Shown here in pieces: positions 18,960 through 27,470 of a DNA stretch of 64,000 nucleotides. The notes beneath the pieces are model-generated. The model did no database searches. It was not told the origin of the DNA and saw nothing but the letters and a program-made list of their open reading frames with translations. Positions within the stretch are counted from its first letter, which is position 1. Each line of letters starts with the position of its first letter. The position numbers were made by a program, and so were the translations under genes. The DNA is from Trichomonas vaginalis G3 (Eukaryota; Parabasalia; Trichomonadida; Trichomonadidae). The stretch is taken from assembly GCF_026262505.1 (NCBI RefSeq), contig NC_067205.1, forward strand, positions 7,750,001 through 7,814,000, read 5' to 3'.

Positions 18960-19103
18960 TTACTTTCTTCTATTTTTACGAACACGAATGTGAGTACCTG
19001 TCGGGTTCCCATTGTTGTCATAGTCAATAGTATTTTCATATGGGTCGCGTTTAGGTATTTCTATTTTTACTTTTTCACCTTCTTGAAGTTTGAAGCCCGG
19101 CAT
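18960..19103 (-). CDS. Small basic hypothetical protein (47 aa)
   Basis: The protein begins MPGFKLQEGEKVKIEIPKRD and ends in a basic tail, RVRKNRRK. It lies 14 bp upstream of the 58-residue gene on the same strand. It could be a DNA-binding core peptide; no homology is recognised. Confidence 0.5.
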   Translation of the reverse strand: MPGFKLQEGEKVKIEIPKRDPYENTIDYDNNGNPTGTHIRVRKNRRK

Positions 19104-19124
19104 TCTTCTTGTTTGTCTCTTTGA

Positions 19125-19698
19125 CTAAATTATTAAATATATAGTCTTTCTTAAGTCAGGGTTGTTTTCATTTCTTCGGGGAGTGGTTTCCCAAACCTTT
19201 TTGTTTACGGCTATTGTAAATATTTAAAACTTGTCTCATCTTTGCCATGGAGAAGTGTCTATATTCTTCATTGCTCACCACTTTGGTTGTTTAAGTCTTA
19301 ACATTTTATATACAACCGTCAATGACACCAAGAGCAGAATGGTTTTGGTCGACAATGAAATATTGGTTTACATTTTTGAACGCAGATAGTTTTTTACATC
19401 ATCTGATTTGAAAGAACTTTCACAGTCAGATGTCAGTTTTGTTGGATGGTATTTGTCAACGATATTGTCAAAGCAGTTTTCACATCTAAAATATTTTTGG
19501 ACCATAATGGTATGGCTTCACAGTATCTTGTGTTTTGACCGACAAATATTAACCAGTATGGTGGTCCATCTTCTCTATACCTCGGAATGTTTTTCCAAGA
19601 TATCCATAAACCAAGCATTTGGTGTTGAACTAAGATTTTTATCATGAGTGCTTTCTTTGTCGCTTTAGAAACATAGGGTCCTTGTTTGGATTCGTCAT
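19125..19698 (-). pseudogene. Retroviral-type (Maverick-like) integrase, decayed
   Basis: Pieces in alternating frames give an ordered integrase core: AWFMDILEK (first Asp), YWLIFVGQNTRYCEAIPL, LTSDCESSFKSDDVKNYL (second Asp), FIVDQNHSALGVIDGC, then MAKMRQVLNIYNSRKQKGLG and HSPEEM, the usual post-catalytic helix and HKGLG-like motif. The third catalytic position reads Asp (VID) rather than Glu, about 35 residues after the second. At least four indels or stops break it. It probably inserted the element into host DNA. It is short (about 190 codons) and lacks a visible chromodomain. Confidence 0.75.
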
Positions 19699-19715
19699 TT
19701 TTTACCCTATAAGAA

Positions 19716-20116
19716 ATGGTTTATTTGGCGCATTAGCAGGAGTTGCATCCAGATTTTTGCCCGCAGTGGGAACAATAGCCAGAGGTGTATTTGGAGTTGG
19801 AAGGAAGATTTTGAGTACATTAGGTATACTTAAAGAGAAAGCACAACCTATTATACAAACTGTACAGAAAGGTTGGGATGTAGCACGAGATGCAACAAAT
19901 CTTATTCCAAATCCTGAAACAAGAGGAAAAGTTCAAGGATGGATGGACAATGTAGGAAGACAAGCAGGAAACTATTATAACAAAGCAAATGACTACTATA
20001 ACCAAGCAGGACACTATATGGACCAAGGTGAAAGATTCTTTAACAGAGGATATAACCATGCACAACAATGGGTAAACAATAACCAACCTCAACCGCCTCA
20101 AACGTGGGGAATGTAA
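19716..20116 (+). CDS. Glycine-rich amphipathic minor-capsid-like protein (about 133 aa)
   Basis: A hydrophobic Gly/Ala-rich N-terminus (GLFGALAGVASRFLPAVG) is followed by helical stretches, Asn/Tyr-rich repeats (AGNYYNKANDYYNQAGHYMD) and a Pro/Gln tail. The make-up resembles the 80-residue protein and adenovirus pVI-type proteins, inferred by composition. The natural ATG at 19716 is one base out of frame with the rest; a single G loss would explain it. The frame itself is open from 19682. It is divergent from the integrase with about 18 bp between starts. Confidence 0.6.
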
Positions 20117-20135
20117 AGTTTTTTACTGAGATGAA

Positions 20136-20288
20136 ATGAACAATACAGCATTGAGACAAATGGGTTCAAGATGGATTTGTCGGCTTCCAGCAGTTACACC
20201 ACGTGTTTGTCAAGTTCTTCCTATACCTCAGGAAGTTTTAGACCGACTTAAAAAACAACAACAACCAGTTGAAAACAAACCAAACTAA
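20136..20288 (+). CDS. Small hypothetical protein (50 aa)
   Basis: It begins MNNTALRQMGSRWICRLPAV and ends with a Lys/Gln-rich tail. The ATG is preceded by TTTTTTACTGAGATGAA, which is also found before the next gene. It is probably a virion or core peptide. Not recognised. Confidence 0.5.
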   Translation: MNNTALRQMGSRWICRLPAVTPRVCQVLPIPQEVLDRLKKQQQPVENKPN

Positions 20289-20307
20289 AATTTTTTACTG
20301 AGATGAA

Positions 20308-20469
20308 ATGACCGAAGAAGTTGAAACGGTAGATTTGACACCACAAACAAAAAGTTCAGAACCATTGTCAAAACCTGTCAAAGAACTTACAGATGAAGAG
20401 AAAAATTCAATAATAGAAAGTGCCAGGTCTGGAAATACAAACCCTAACTACAAAGTCACTTTTTCATAA
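20308..20469 (+). CDS. Small acidic hypothetical protein (53 aa)
   Basis: It begins MTEEVETVDLTPQTKSSEPL and is rich in Thr, Glu and Lys. It lies 19 bp after the previous gene, with the same TTTACTGAGATGAA leader. Function is unknown; it is probably part of a late cluster. Confidence 0.5.
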   Translation: MTEEVETVDLTPQTKSSEPLSKPVKELTDEEKNSIIESARSGNTNPNYKVTFS

Positions 20470-20471
20470 AA

Positions 20472-20895
20472 ATGGAACGGCTAGTATCTCAAAAAAGAAA
20501 CAGACTCTCACAAATAAAATATTGAAGTCTGAAGGAGCTTTCGAGACACACAGATGGAAAAGTTTACTTCACTGACCAACAGTTCATTATAGAACATCTC
20601 ATTGACTTAGAGTCGAAATATTCTAAACTTTACAACAAACACAAAAAGTTGAAAGGAAAACAAAAACAAATGGCATATGATATTTATGAAGATGTTGACG
20701 ACACAACTGTTCCTGCAAGTGAAGTAAAGTCAGAGAAACCGAAAAAGTGACGAAAAACCGATAGAAGAAGAAAAACCAAAAACTGAAGATAAACCAAAAC
20801 CAAAGTTTAGTTTCCAAACTAAACCAAGTCAACCTTCATTAGCTGGTATGGGTTGGCGTCAAAGACTTATGGCAGCAGGCGGTTATGTAAAGTAA
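20472..20895 (+). pseudogene. Charged hypothetical protein, frameshifted (about 135 aa)
   Basis: The start MERLVSQKRNRLSQIKY is followed by a stop after a shift. The frame reopens with HTDGKVYFTDQQFIIEHLID and a Lys-rich helix, then a Lys/Pro/Glu-rich linker, shifting again before GMGWRQRLMAAGGYVK at the end. A charged linker and a short conserved-looking tail suggest a structural or core protein. Two indels are needed to read it through. Confidence 0.5.
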
Positions 20896-20926
20896 AGAAA
20901 AAAATATTTTTTTTATTTTTATAAAA

Positions 20927-21019
20927 ATGCCCCCATATAGAATGGATAGAAAATCTGCTAGAATAAAAGCAGAGTCTGCTAGAATAAAAGCAGAGTTGGG
21001 AAACTTGTTTGTTAGATGA
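20927..21019 (+). CDS. Tiny repeat-containing peptide (30 aa)
   Basis: The ATG follows a TTTTTATAAAA stretch. It contains a tandem 7-residue repeat, SARIKAE twice, from a 21-bp DNA repeat. It may be the start of a longer gene: after one base loss the frame would run to the mariner at 21056. Low confidence. Confidence 0.35.
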   Translation: MPPYRMDRKSARIKAESARIKAELGNLFVR

Positions 21020-21055
21020 GAAATATGAAATGGCATACCATTTTAAAACAATATA

Positions 21056-22356
21056 TAGGGTGTCCAAAGGTGCGTTTAGCACAGCGCTCTATATGAGACT
21101 ATTAAAGGAGATATATGCTGATTATAAATATATAATAAAAAATATGAATATATGTATATGATGAGTATGTTGTATTTTGGCGCCATGCCGGGATATAAAA
21201 TGAATTTTGAGACAAGAGGCGGTTTCGCGGGAAATTTTGGCGGGATTTTTTTCATTTTTTTAATGAATCATAAAGAAAACATCCTCGCTCTTGCAAAAAA
21301 TGCAAGACTGTAAAAAAATCTACGAGACATTGGTAAAATGCTTCGGTATGGATGCTCCTAGCTATTCCACTGTAACGTATCATGTTAGGATGTATCACTT
21401 CATGAACAAAAAGGCGCCCATCATAAAAATTGACAAAAAATCGCCGGATCAAAGAAAAATCAAAGCAATTCTTCAAGCGCTAGATGAAGACCCAAGAGCA
21501 TCACTCAGAAGGATAGAGGAGATGACAAAGATACCGTACAACAGTCAGTTATTATCTGCACAATTATTTGAACTACAAACTAGCGTATACACGTTGGGTT
21601 CCGCACAACCTTAATTCAGTTCAAAAAAAATCTAGAGTCCAATCTTCGAAAGAGCTCCTCTCTATATTGGGTGCGTATCAATCCAAGAAGTTTCGCTTTT
21701 TAGTAACAGGGGACGAGTCTTGGTTTCAATATGCAACAGAAGCCAAAATCATGTGGATCCCGAAGGATGAAAATCCGCAAACATTCCCGAAGAAAAAAAT
21801 TGACACACCAATGATTATGTTGTCGGTTTTTTTGGGGCGTGAATGGCATCATCGCAATTGATATTCTTCAAAAACCTAATACGACGAATGCTCAGTATCT
21901 AATTGACAATGTTCTTACTCAAATTATCAATTCTGATGAGTTTGAGAAATCCAAACAACAAAAACAAAAGTTTGCAATTCATTTTGATAATTCAAGAGTT
22001 CACAAAAGTCATAAGGTAATGAATTACTTGGTGGAAAACAATGTCAAAGTTGTTCCAAACCCAATTTATTCACCTGATATTGCACCCTCTGACTTTTATT
22101 TATTCGGCACGCTAAAAAAGAGAGCTGAAGGACGCGAATTCGCGAGTCCAGATGATCTTGAAAATTTTGTAAGAGAGCAATTTGAGCAATTTTCTCATGA
22201 TGATTTAAAGCGTGTCTTTGAAGCCTGGATCGATCGCTGCGAACGCGTGATTGAATCCAATGGTGATTATATTTAAATAAACTTTATATATATGTAACTT
22301 GTTTATTTCTATTCGCAGTATTCAGGTTTGTGCTAAACACACCTTTGGACACCCTA
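21056..22356 (+). mobile_element. Tvmar-type mariner, copy 2 (1.3 kb)
   Basis: The ends match copy 1, flanked by TA at 21054-21055 and 22357-22358. It is nearly identical to copy 1 but with different single-base indels. It is inserted just upstream of the intact 286-residue gene, within the last 20 bp before its ATG, and so may have displaced that gene's promoter. Confidence 0.9.
21260..22276 (+). pseudogene. Mariner transposase, frameshifted
   Basis: This has the same protein family and motifs as copy 1. Catalytic TGDESW, HFDNSRVHKSHK and SPDIAPSDFYLF are visible, and the last 145 residues are open (21839-22276). Losses near 21300 (one base), 21535 (two bases) and 21835 break the frame at places partly different from copy 1, so the copies decayed or were misread independently. 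Confidence 0.85.
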
Positions 22357-22374
22357 TATTTTTACATATATTAA

Positions 22375-23235
22375 ATGCTTCAGGCTGAAAAACAAAGAAC
22401 AAAAGTAGCAGATACAAAACCGTTAGACTATATCTTTACAAATGCTGGTAGGACTATTTCAGATGAAGAAATTTCATCCCGAGTATACAGGTTTGACTAT
22501 CCAATTCGTTGGCTTCAAAGTCCTTCAGATGCAAAGGCAATAGGATTTAGAAGAGTTTTGTTTTCAAATAGAACTAACGCATTTATGTTCGCAGTATATT
22601 TTCATGGGCAGTATAAAGGTTCTGATGGTCTAATAGACAAATTTGACGAAATGAGAATCTTTACAGTTCGTTCAGACGAAAGTCTTGAGAAAACTCTAAA
22701 TGACTTTCAAACTCAAATGAACAAATATTATTGGGAATTTCAAGAAAAATACGACTCTTTACTAAATGGAACATACTATCTGAAACTAGAATATGACAAG
22801 ATGAACTCCACCGTTTCATTTCAAAAGATTGAAATTAACCCTCCAAGAGATACAGAGTTTTTATTTTGGAAAGTAGACAAACGTTCTTGGGCACAATTTC
22901 TTCGGTTACTAAACCAGAACGAACCATTACCACCAGATGGTCCATTTCAATTTATACTTCCACCAGCAGATTTGACAGTTTATAGAAACGTGTTTGACCC
23001 TCAAAATGTTATGTGTCATGCAAGTTTCAGTTCAAGCAACAATAGTTTTCTATGTATTGGTAAGGACTTTTATGACTTTGCTTCTAAATTCTACGAACCA
23101 CCTAGTAACAGTTTCTCTGACTTTCAAGTTTGGTTCACAACAAATGGTGTGCAACATATTATTCCATTGTACTATGACTTTTATCTCGAATTGTCTTTCA
23201 TATATAACTACGGAAAAGTGCTGAAAAAGTATTGA
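22375..23235 (+). CDS. Structural-like protein, intact paralogue (286 aa)
   Basis: I do not recognise a named family. The N-terminal part has DTKPLDYIFTNAG, YRFDYPIRWLQ and AIGFRR; the middle is helical (residues 100-150); the C-terminal part, from about 180, is beta-like with MCHASFSSSNNSFLCIG and DFQVWFTTNGV. Paralogues are at 14797-16950 (split by a mariner) and 1-376 (copy A). The ATG follows TTTTTACATATATTAA; the mariner ends 18 bp before it. A penton, fibre-base or minor capsid role is possible from context, not shown. Confidence 0.7.
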   Translation: MLQAEKQRTKVADTKPLDYIFTNAGRTISDEEISSRVYRFDYPIRWLQSPSDAKAIGFRRVLFSNRTNAFMFAVYFHGQYKGSDGLIDKFDEMRIFTVRSDESLEKTLNDFQTQMNKYYWEFQEKYDSLLNGTYYLKLEYDKMNSTVSFQKIEINPPRDTEFLFWKVDKRSWAQFLRLLNQNEPLPPDGPFQFILPPADLTVYRNVFDPQNVMCHASFSSSNNSFLCIGKDFYDFASKFYEPPSNSFSDFQVWFTTNGVQHIIPLYYDFYLELSFIYNYGKVLKKY

Positions 23236-23347
23236 ATGTGAAGATATTAGAAAATAACCTTTTTTTAACATCGTAGAAAACTCATGAAAACAATTTATTT
23301 TTGACACTTTCACAAAAACATAAAAAAGTGAAGTTAAACGTTAAGGT

Positions 23348-23632
23348 TTACTGAACTGGTTGGATGTCGCCTTCACAGGTTATGTAGAACGGTTGTCCTG
23401 AGAAGCGAAGGAGAGACTGAATTGCCAATTTCATATGGGGTAGGGGGTTCTCCTTGTTTGGTATTTTTATCCAAGGACGTTTGTTTAGGAACTTAACAAG
23501 AGCTTCTTTCTTTGCTTGCTTTATGTCGTCGAAAGGAGTGTTTTCTGGTATTTGAATTGGAATTCCAGTCGAAGTCTCGAGATTCAAGACAGCCCTTCCA
23601 GAAATAGTAGTGAACTTGACCTTGGGCTTCAT
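23348..23632 (-). CDS. Small basic hypothetical protein (94 aa)
   Basis: The first ATG is at 23630-23632; the frame is open about 30 bp further upstream without a start. The protein is Lys-rich (MKPKVKFTTISGR, KQAKKEALVKFLNKRPWIK) with a short hydrophobic end. It is on the strand opposite to its neighbours, convergent with the 286-residue gene. Function is unknown; it could bind nucleic acid. Confidence 0.5.
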   Translation of the reverse strand: MKPKVKFTTISGRAVLNLETSTGIPIQIPENTPFDDIKQAKKEALVKFLNKRPWIKIPNKENPLPHMKLAIQSLLRFSGQPFYITCEGDIQPVQ

Positions 23633-23719
23633 GACCTTGCGCAAGTAGTCTTTTACGCAGTCGTTTATTTAAATTAGGTAAACTGCCTCGTCAAATCCTT
23701 CTGGCATTCCGAGTCCTTC

Positions 23720-23915
23720 CATCCGACAGGAAAATATTTTCCCGACAACTGGAAAAAATTTCCTTCCGACAGGAAAAATTTTTCCTTCCGACAGGAAGAA
23801 CTCTTCCAGTTGTCCGTCCGTAAACCATTCAAATTTTCGAAAATTGAGAACTTTTTGGTCGAACTTCAGAAAAAGTTTTTCCTTCCGACAGGAAAAGTTC
23901 TTCCTTCCGACAGGA
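23720..23915. repeat. Clustered CTTCCGACAGGAA palindromic repeats
   Basis: At least six copies or variants of TTCCTTCCGACAGGAAAA or its near complement lie in 200 bp (starting near 23720, 23760, 23780, 23880 and 23903, plus the variant CTTCCAGTTGTCC). The core TTCC-GACA-GGAA is an interrupted palindrome. It lies before the ATG at 23925. It may be a protein-binding iteron cluster. Confidence 0.55.
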
Positions 23916-23924
23916 CACAAACGA

Positions 23925-24332
23925 ATGTCCCACGTCCCACCAACCCAGTCCATTCCCAAACCAGATGAACCTAAAGAACCACAACAGTCTCCTCAGCAAG
24001 CTCAGTTCCAGCAAGTACCTCCACCAAATTACTACCAATTTCCACCTCAAGGTTACTACCCACCACAAGGCTTCCCGAACTACCCTCCTCTGCCTATGCC
24101 TTACTTCCCCAACCCTTGGATGTTCCAGCAAGCTCCACCCCAGCAATTCCAATCTCAGTCCAAATCGAAGAGAGACCAAGAGTTCGAAGAAGGTCTGAAC
24201 CGTTTACGCAAAGAGTATGCTACAGCTCCAATTGAGAGAAAGTTGTTCCCGGACCAAAAATATAATTTAGGTGAAGAGGTGAGATCTCACCTGTTTTCTC
24301 ACCTGTTTTCTCACCCTCTTGAATTTTCATGA
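23925..24332 (+). CDS. Pro/Gln-rich hypothetical protein (135 aa)
   Basis: The ATG at 23925 (MSHVPPTQ) is used; the frame upstream is open but runs through the repeat cluster without an ATG. Residues 1-85 are rich in Pro, Gln and Tyr (disordered). Then comes a charged helical part (KRDQEFEEGLNRLRKEYATA). The last 25 or so residues are encoded by the palindromic GGTGAGATCTCACC module, so the natural end may have been altered by that repeat. Function is unknown. Confidence 0.5.
   Translation: MSHVPPTQSIPKPDEPKEPQQSPQQAQFQQVPPPNYYQFPPQGYYPPQGFPNYPPLPMPYFPNPWMFQQAPPQQFQSQSKSKRDQEFEEGLNRLRKEYATAPIERKLFPDQKYNLGEEVRSHLFSHLFSHPLEFS
24278..24291 (+). repeat. GGTGAGATCTCACC palindrome module, five copies
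   Basis: A perfect 14-bp palindrome occurs at 24278-24291, 24975-24988 and 25178-25191, and inside an inverted larger module at 26272-26285 and 27537-27550. The larger unit reads AATAATGTTTAGGTGAAGA, then the palindrome, then repeated TTTTCACC; two copies are reversed. It flanks the 311-residue gene and the KilA-N gene on both sides. It is a candidate operator, origin iteron or 3'-end signal. Confidence 0.7.
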
Positions 24333-24373
24333 ATTTCCTTAGGATAGAAAAAATAAAGTTAGTTTTATTTTAT

Positions 24374-24598
24374 TTATTTTGTATTTTTTTGTATGTAAAG
24401 ACATGATTTCAGGGATTTTTTTGACGAAGTGTCAACCTTCACTTCGTCAAAAAATAACAGTTATCTAATGAAAAAGTGTCATTTTTTGTATTTTTTTGTA
24501 TGTAAAGACATGATTTCAGGGATTTTTTTGACGAAGTGTCAACCTTCACTTCGTCAAAAAATAACAGTTATCTAATGAAAAAGTGTCATTTTTTTGTA
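24374..24598 (+). repeat. Tandem 107-bp repeat with hairpin, two units
   Basis: Each unit has TTTTTTTGTATGTAAAGAC, an ATG-initiated 21-codon ORF starting MISGIFLTKC, and a 14-bp stem TTTTTTGACGAAGTG paired with CACTTCGTCAAAAAA. Four more units lie at 27058-27470. Confidence 0.8.
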
Positions 24599-24604
24599 TT
24601 TGAC

Positions 24605-25140
24605 GAGAATGTCGGGTAAATGTTTTGTCATGATTTCATCGTAAATGTTTTGTCAAGACTTCTTCGTATATGTTTTGTCATGACTTCATCGTACATGTTT
24701 TGTCAAGACTTCTTCATCGTAATGAGCGTAAATGTTTTGTGAAGAATATAGCAACAGTCTGAATTCCGACGGTTGCTTTTTATACAAAATTCATGCAGGA
24801 AATTCTTGAGTTTTGGTTGAAAGAATACGGTGGAGCCAAAAGTGGCTCGAACCTCAAAACAAGCATTTTATGAGCTTACTAAGGGTGTTATGAATGGAAT
24901 TCAAATGATTTACATACATCCTGACCTCGTTCATTTTGTTGCTGAATTCAGCAAAAATAATGTTTAGGTGAAGAGGTGAGATCTCACCTGTTTTTTCACC
25001 TGCTTTTTCACCCTCTTGAATTTTCATGACTTCTTCGTAAATGTTTTGTCATGATTTCATCGTAAATGTTTTGTCAAAACTTCTTCGTAAATGTTTTGTC
25101 AAACATGAACGTAAATGTTTTGTCAAGACTTCATCGTAAT
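24605..25140 (+). repeat. CGTAAATGTTTTGTCA short repeats, two clusters
   Basis: Clusters at about 24605-24740 and 25025-25140 repeat a unit of roughly 25-28 bp of the type GACTTCTTCGTAAATGTTTT followed by GTCA, with variants. About ten units are seen in total. Between the clusters lies a short broken gene. It could be a binding-site array near a replication origin. Confidence 0.6.
24793..24967 (+). pseudogene. Small hypothetical protein, frameshifted (about 57 aa)
   Basis: The start MQEILEFWLKEYGGAKS is followed, after one base, by VARTSKQAFYELTKGVMNGI and a hydrophobic end to a TAG inside the AATGTTTAG of the palindromic module. It is a compact helical protein with no known relative to me. 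Confidence 0.4.
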
Positions 25141-25239
25141 GAGTGTAAAGGACCCAAAAATAATGTTTAGGTGAAGAGGTGAGATCTCACCTGTTTTTTC
25201 ACCTCTTTTTTCACCTCTTGAATTTTCATGAATTTTCCC

Positions 25240-25304
25240 GAAATAAAAAATAAAGTTAGTTTTATTTTTTTTATTTTTTTTTTATTTTGTATAAAAAAAT
25301 AAAA
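25240..25304 (+). promoter_or_regulatory. Repeated AT-rich leader before early-type genes
   Basis: AAATAAAGTTAGTTTTATTT followed by T-rich sequence and TTTTGTAT occurs before the ATG at 25305. It recurs before 26404 (about 26347-26403), before the tandem repeats at 24352-24395 and at 27046-27085. The recurrence immediately upstream of starts suggests a promoter or shared leader of this gene class. Confidence 0.45.
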
Positions 25305-26240
25305 ATGTCAACAATCGGCACAACAACAATTCAAACAACAGCACCAAACTCTTTAGTCATGAATCCAACATCTATGTTAGTAGAAATGAAAAGCTTCATT
25401 CCTTCTTCATATACTTTTGAAACAGAAATCCAGAAGATAAAGCAAGAACTTTTAACATGTAATTTAGACTGTAGTGCGAAAGATGAAACAAATGAACAGT
25501 ATCTTTATGAAATGGAGGACCTCATCGACCATTTGCCTAAACTGCCTGAAATCCAACAACAAAAACTCACTATTCCTGAATTCGATGAAATAGAAGTGAA
25601 ACCAACTGACTCAGTAGAAATAAAGAAGTTCATACGAAAGGTAAACTATGAATTCCTTGGTTTTCATTGCAACCATAAGGTTATGGACAAAGATTGCGAC
25701 ATGGTATATAAGAATGTTTCTGACATATATAAATCTGAAGAATTTAAGACCTACGACAACTTTGTTTCGTTAGTTGCTGAATGTGTATGGCAGATAAGAG
25801 ATGAAGATAGAAGAGGTAAAGTATGGAACAAACAAATAAGACCCGCTATGTTTGAGATGAAGAGAGCAATTGACGCTTTAGTTGTTTTAGCTGGTTTTAT
25901 TTCAATGTATAACGCAAAAATGAACCCGCAATGTTCTAAATGTAAAGCAGCAATGAGGAAATATAACTACTCCGTCAAAGAGATAGAAAGAATGAGAAAC
26001 GACTATGCAGACTTAAAGAAAGAAGCAGAAAAACCAGCAGAAGATAAAATGGACATGTTAGAATTTCTGAACAAAAACTATCCAACAGCAGAAGATTTCC
26101 TTCTATCTGACGTCAAGAAGAAATATAAAGAAACCTTCGGCATTGTTAAAACATTCGATGTACTAAAAGAAGAAATAGAAGCTACAAAACTGTTTAGGAT
26201 TTCAAATATACATCGTACAATTCATGTAAAACGCTTGTGA
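25305..26240 (+). CDS. Hypothetical replication/regulatory-like protein (311 aa)
   Basis: The ATG at 25305 starts MSTIGTTTIQ. The protein is mostly helical. It has a Cys pair motif, NPQCSKCKAAM (about 212-222), then a charged coiled stretch (YNYSVKEIERMRNDYADLKK) and a C-terminal part that could be a winged helix (KEEIEATKLFRISNIHRTIH). I cannot assign a family. It is bracketed by GGTGAGATCTCACC modules and sits next to a KilA-N protein, which suggests a role in DNA or transcription control. Its last codons are also copied at 27484-27503. Confidence 0.55.
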   Translation: MSTIGTTTIQTTAPNSLVMNPTSMLVEMKSFIPSSYTFETEIQKIKQELLTCNLDCSAKDETNEQYLYEMEDLIDHLPKLPEIQQQKLTIPEFDEIEVKPTDSVEIKKFIRKVNYEFLGFHCNHKVMDKDCDMVYKNVSDIYKSEEFKTYDNFVSLVAECVWQIRDEDRRGKVWNKQIRPAMFEMKRAIDALVVLAGFISMYNAKMNPQCSKCKAAMRKYNYSVKEIERMRNDYADLKKEAEKPAEDKMDMLEFLNKNYPTAEDFLLSDVKKKYKETFGIVKTFDVLKEEIEATKLFRISNIHRTIHVKRL

Positions 26241-26403
26241 AAAAACAGGTGAGAAAACAGGTGAAAAAACAGGTGAGATCTCACCTCTTCACCTAAACAT
26301 TATTTTTGCTGAAAAATGACCAAATTTCATGAATTTCCTTAAGAAGAAAAAATAAAGTTAGTTTTATTTTATTTATTTTTTTATTTTGTATGTAAGAACA
26401 GAA

Positions 26404-27016
26404 ATGACAAACATTGAGTTTGAAACAGTTAAAAAGATAGACAATGACACCAAATTGGTTAGAATAGGTGATTTAAACGTAAGATACTCAAAGAAATACA
26501 ACAAATATTCTTTGTCAGACATTATATCTCCATTTGGAAAGAAACCGAAGGACTGGGTTAGAAATGCTTCAACTCAGAAATTTTTGACAAGAAATCCTGA
26601 GCTTATGATATCAGTAGCATTTCATGGAACAAGAGCATATCTTATAGACAAAAGTCTATATACCAATAGTTTTGTTATGGTTAGACCTAGTTGTTGGATA
26701 TAACTTCATAACATATGGTTCATTCGATACGGAACGTTGCAGTGAAGGCTTACTTTACATCGTTCAGAAACCGAAGGACTTCAATACAAAGAGATATAAG
26801 ATAGGAAGAACATATAATATAACTCAAAGATATGACAGTACAGTCAATAGAGTCAAGGTTGTGTTTGTTAATGATATGAGAGCTGCTGAAACAGAACTGC
26901 TTGAAGTTTTTGAGAAAATGTATGGTGCTCCCACGAAAGGTAAAGAAACGTTTGAAGTAGATGAGATAGATAAAGCTATAAAATTATTTGACGAAGTTGC
27001 TGAAAAATACATGTAA
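26404..27016 (+). pseudogene. KilA-N plus T5orf172 (GIY-YIG-like) protein, frameshifted
   Basis: The first half matches a KilA-N DNA-binding domain in style: RYSKKYNKYSLSDIISPFGK then KDWVRNASTQKFL. The second half reads LLYIVQKPKDF, YKIGRTYNITQRY, AAETELLEVFEKM and KETFEVDE, the T5orf172/MUG113 pattern related to GIY-YIG nucleases. One frameshift near 26690 separates them. This fusion is common in phages, poxviruses and other large DNA viruses as an antirepressor or Bro-like protein. The ATG at 26404 follows the shared AT-rich leader. Confidence 0.75.
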
Positions 27017-27057
27017 AGCGTTTATTTTTGGTCTTTTGTGAAAGTCAGAAAATAAAG

Positions 27058-27470
27058 TTAGTGTCATTTTTTTGTATTTTTTTGTATGTAAGATATGATT
27101 TCAGGGATTTTTTTGACGAAGTGTCAACCTTCACTTCGTCAAAAAATAACAGTTATCTAATGAAAAAGTGTCATTTTTTGTATTTTTTTGTATGTAAGAT
27201 ATGATTTCAGGGATTTTTTTGACGAAGTGTCAACCTTCACTTCGTCAAAAAATAACAGTTATCTAATGAAAAAGTGTCATTTTTTTGTATTTTTTTGTAT
27301 GTAAGATATGATTTCAGGGATTTTTTTGACGAAGTGTCAACCTTCACTTCGTCAAAAAATAACAGTTATCTAATGAAAAAGTGTAGTCATTTTTTTGTAT
27401 TTTTTGTATGTAAGATATGATTTCAGGGATTTTTTTGACGAAGTGTCAACCTTCACTTCGTGTCATAATG
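27058..27470 (+). repeat. Tandem 106-109-bp repeat with hairpin, four units
   Basis: ATGs of the internal 21-codon ORF are at 27095, 27201, 27308 and 27417. Each unit carries the TGACGAAGTG...CACTTCGTCA stem; the fourth is cut inside the stem (CACTTCGTGTCATAATG). The sequence is nearly identical between units and to 24374-24598. Confidence 0.8.

Noticed and set aside
22375-23235. PolB or protease assignment for large unknown genes of the element
   Set aside because: No polymerase A/B/C motifs and no His-Asp/Glu-Cys protease pattern were seen in any frame; the genes are too short for PolB.
23829-24198. Overlapping ORFs on both strands at the Pro/Gln-rich gene
   Set aside because: Low-complexity shadows of the 23925-24332 gene.
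24374-27470. CRISPR array
   Set aside because: Repeats are 107 bp and nearly continuous, without unique spacers; host and context are eukaryotic and no cas-like genes are present.
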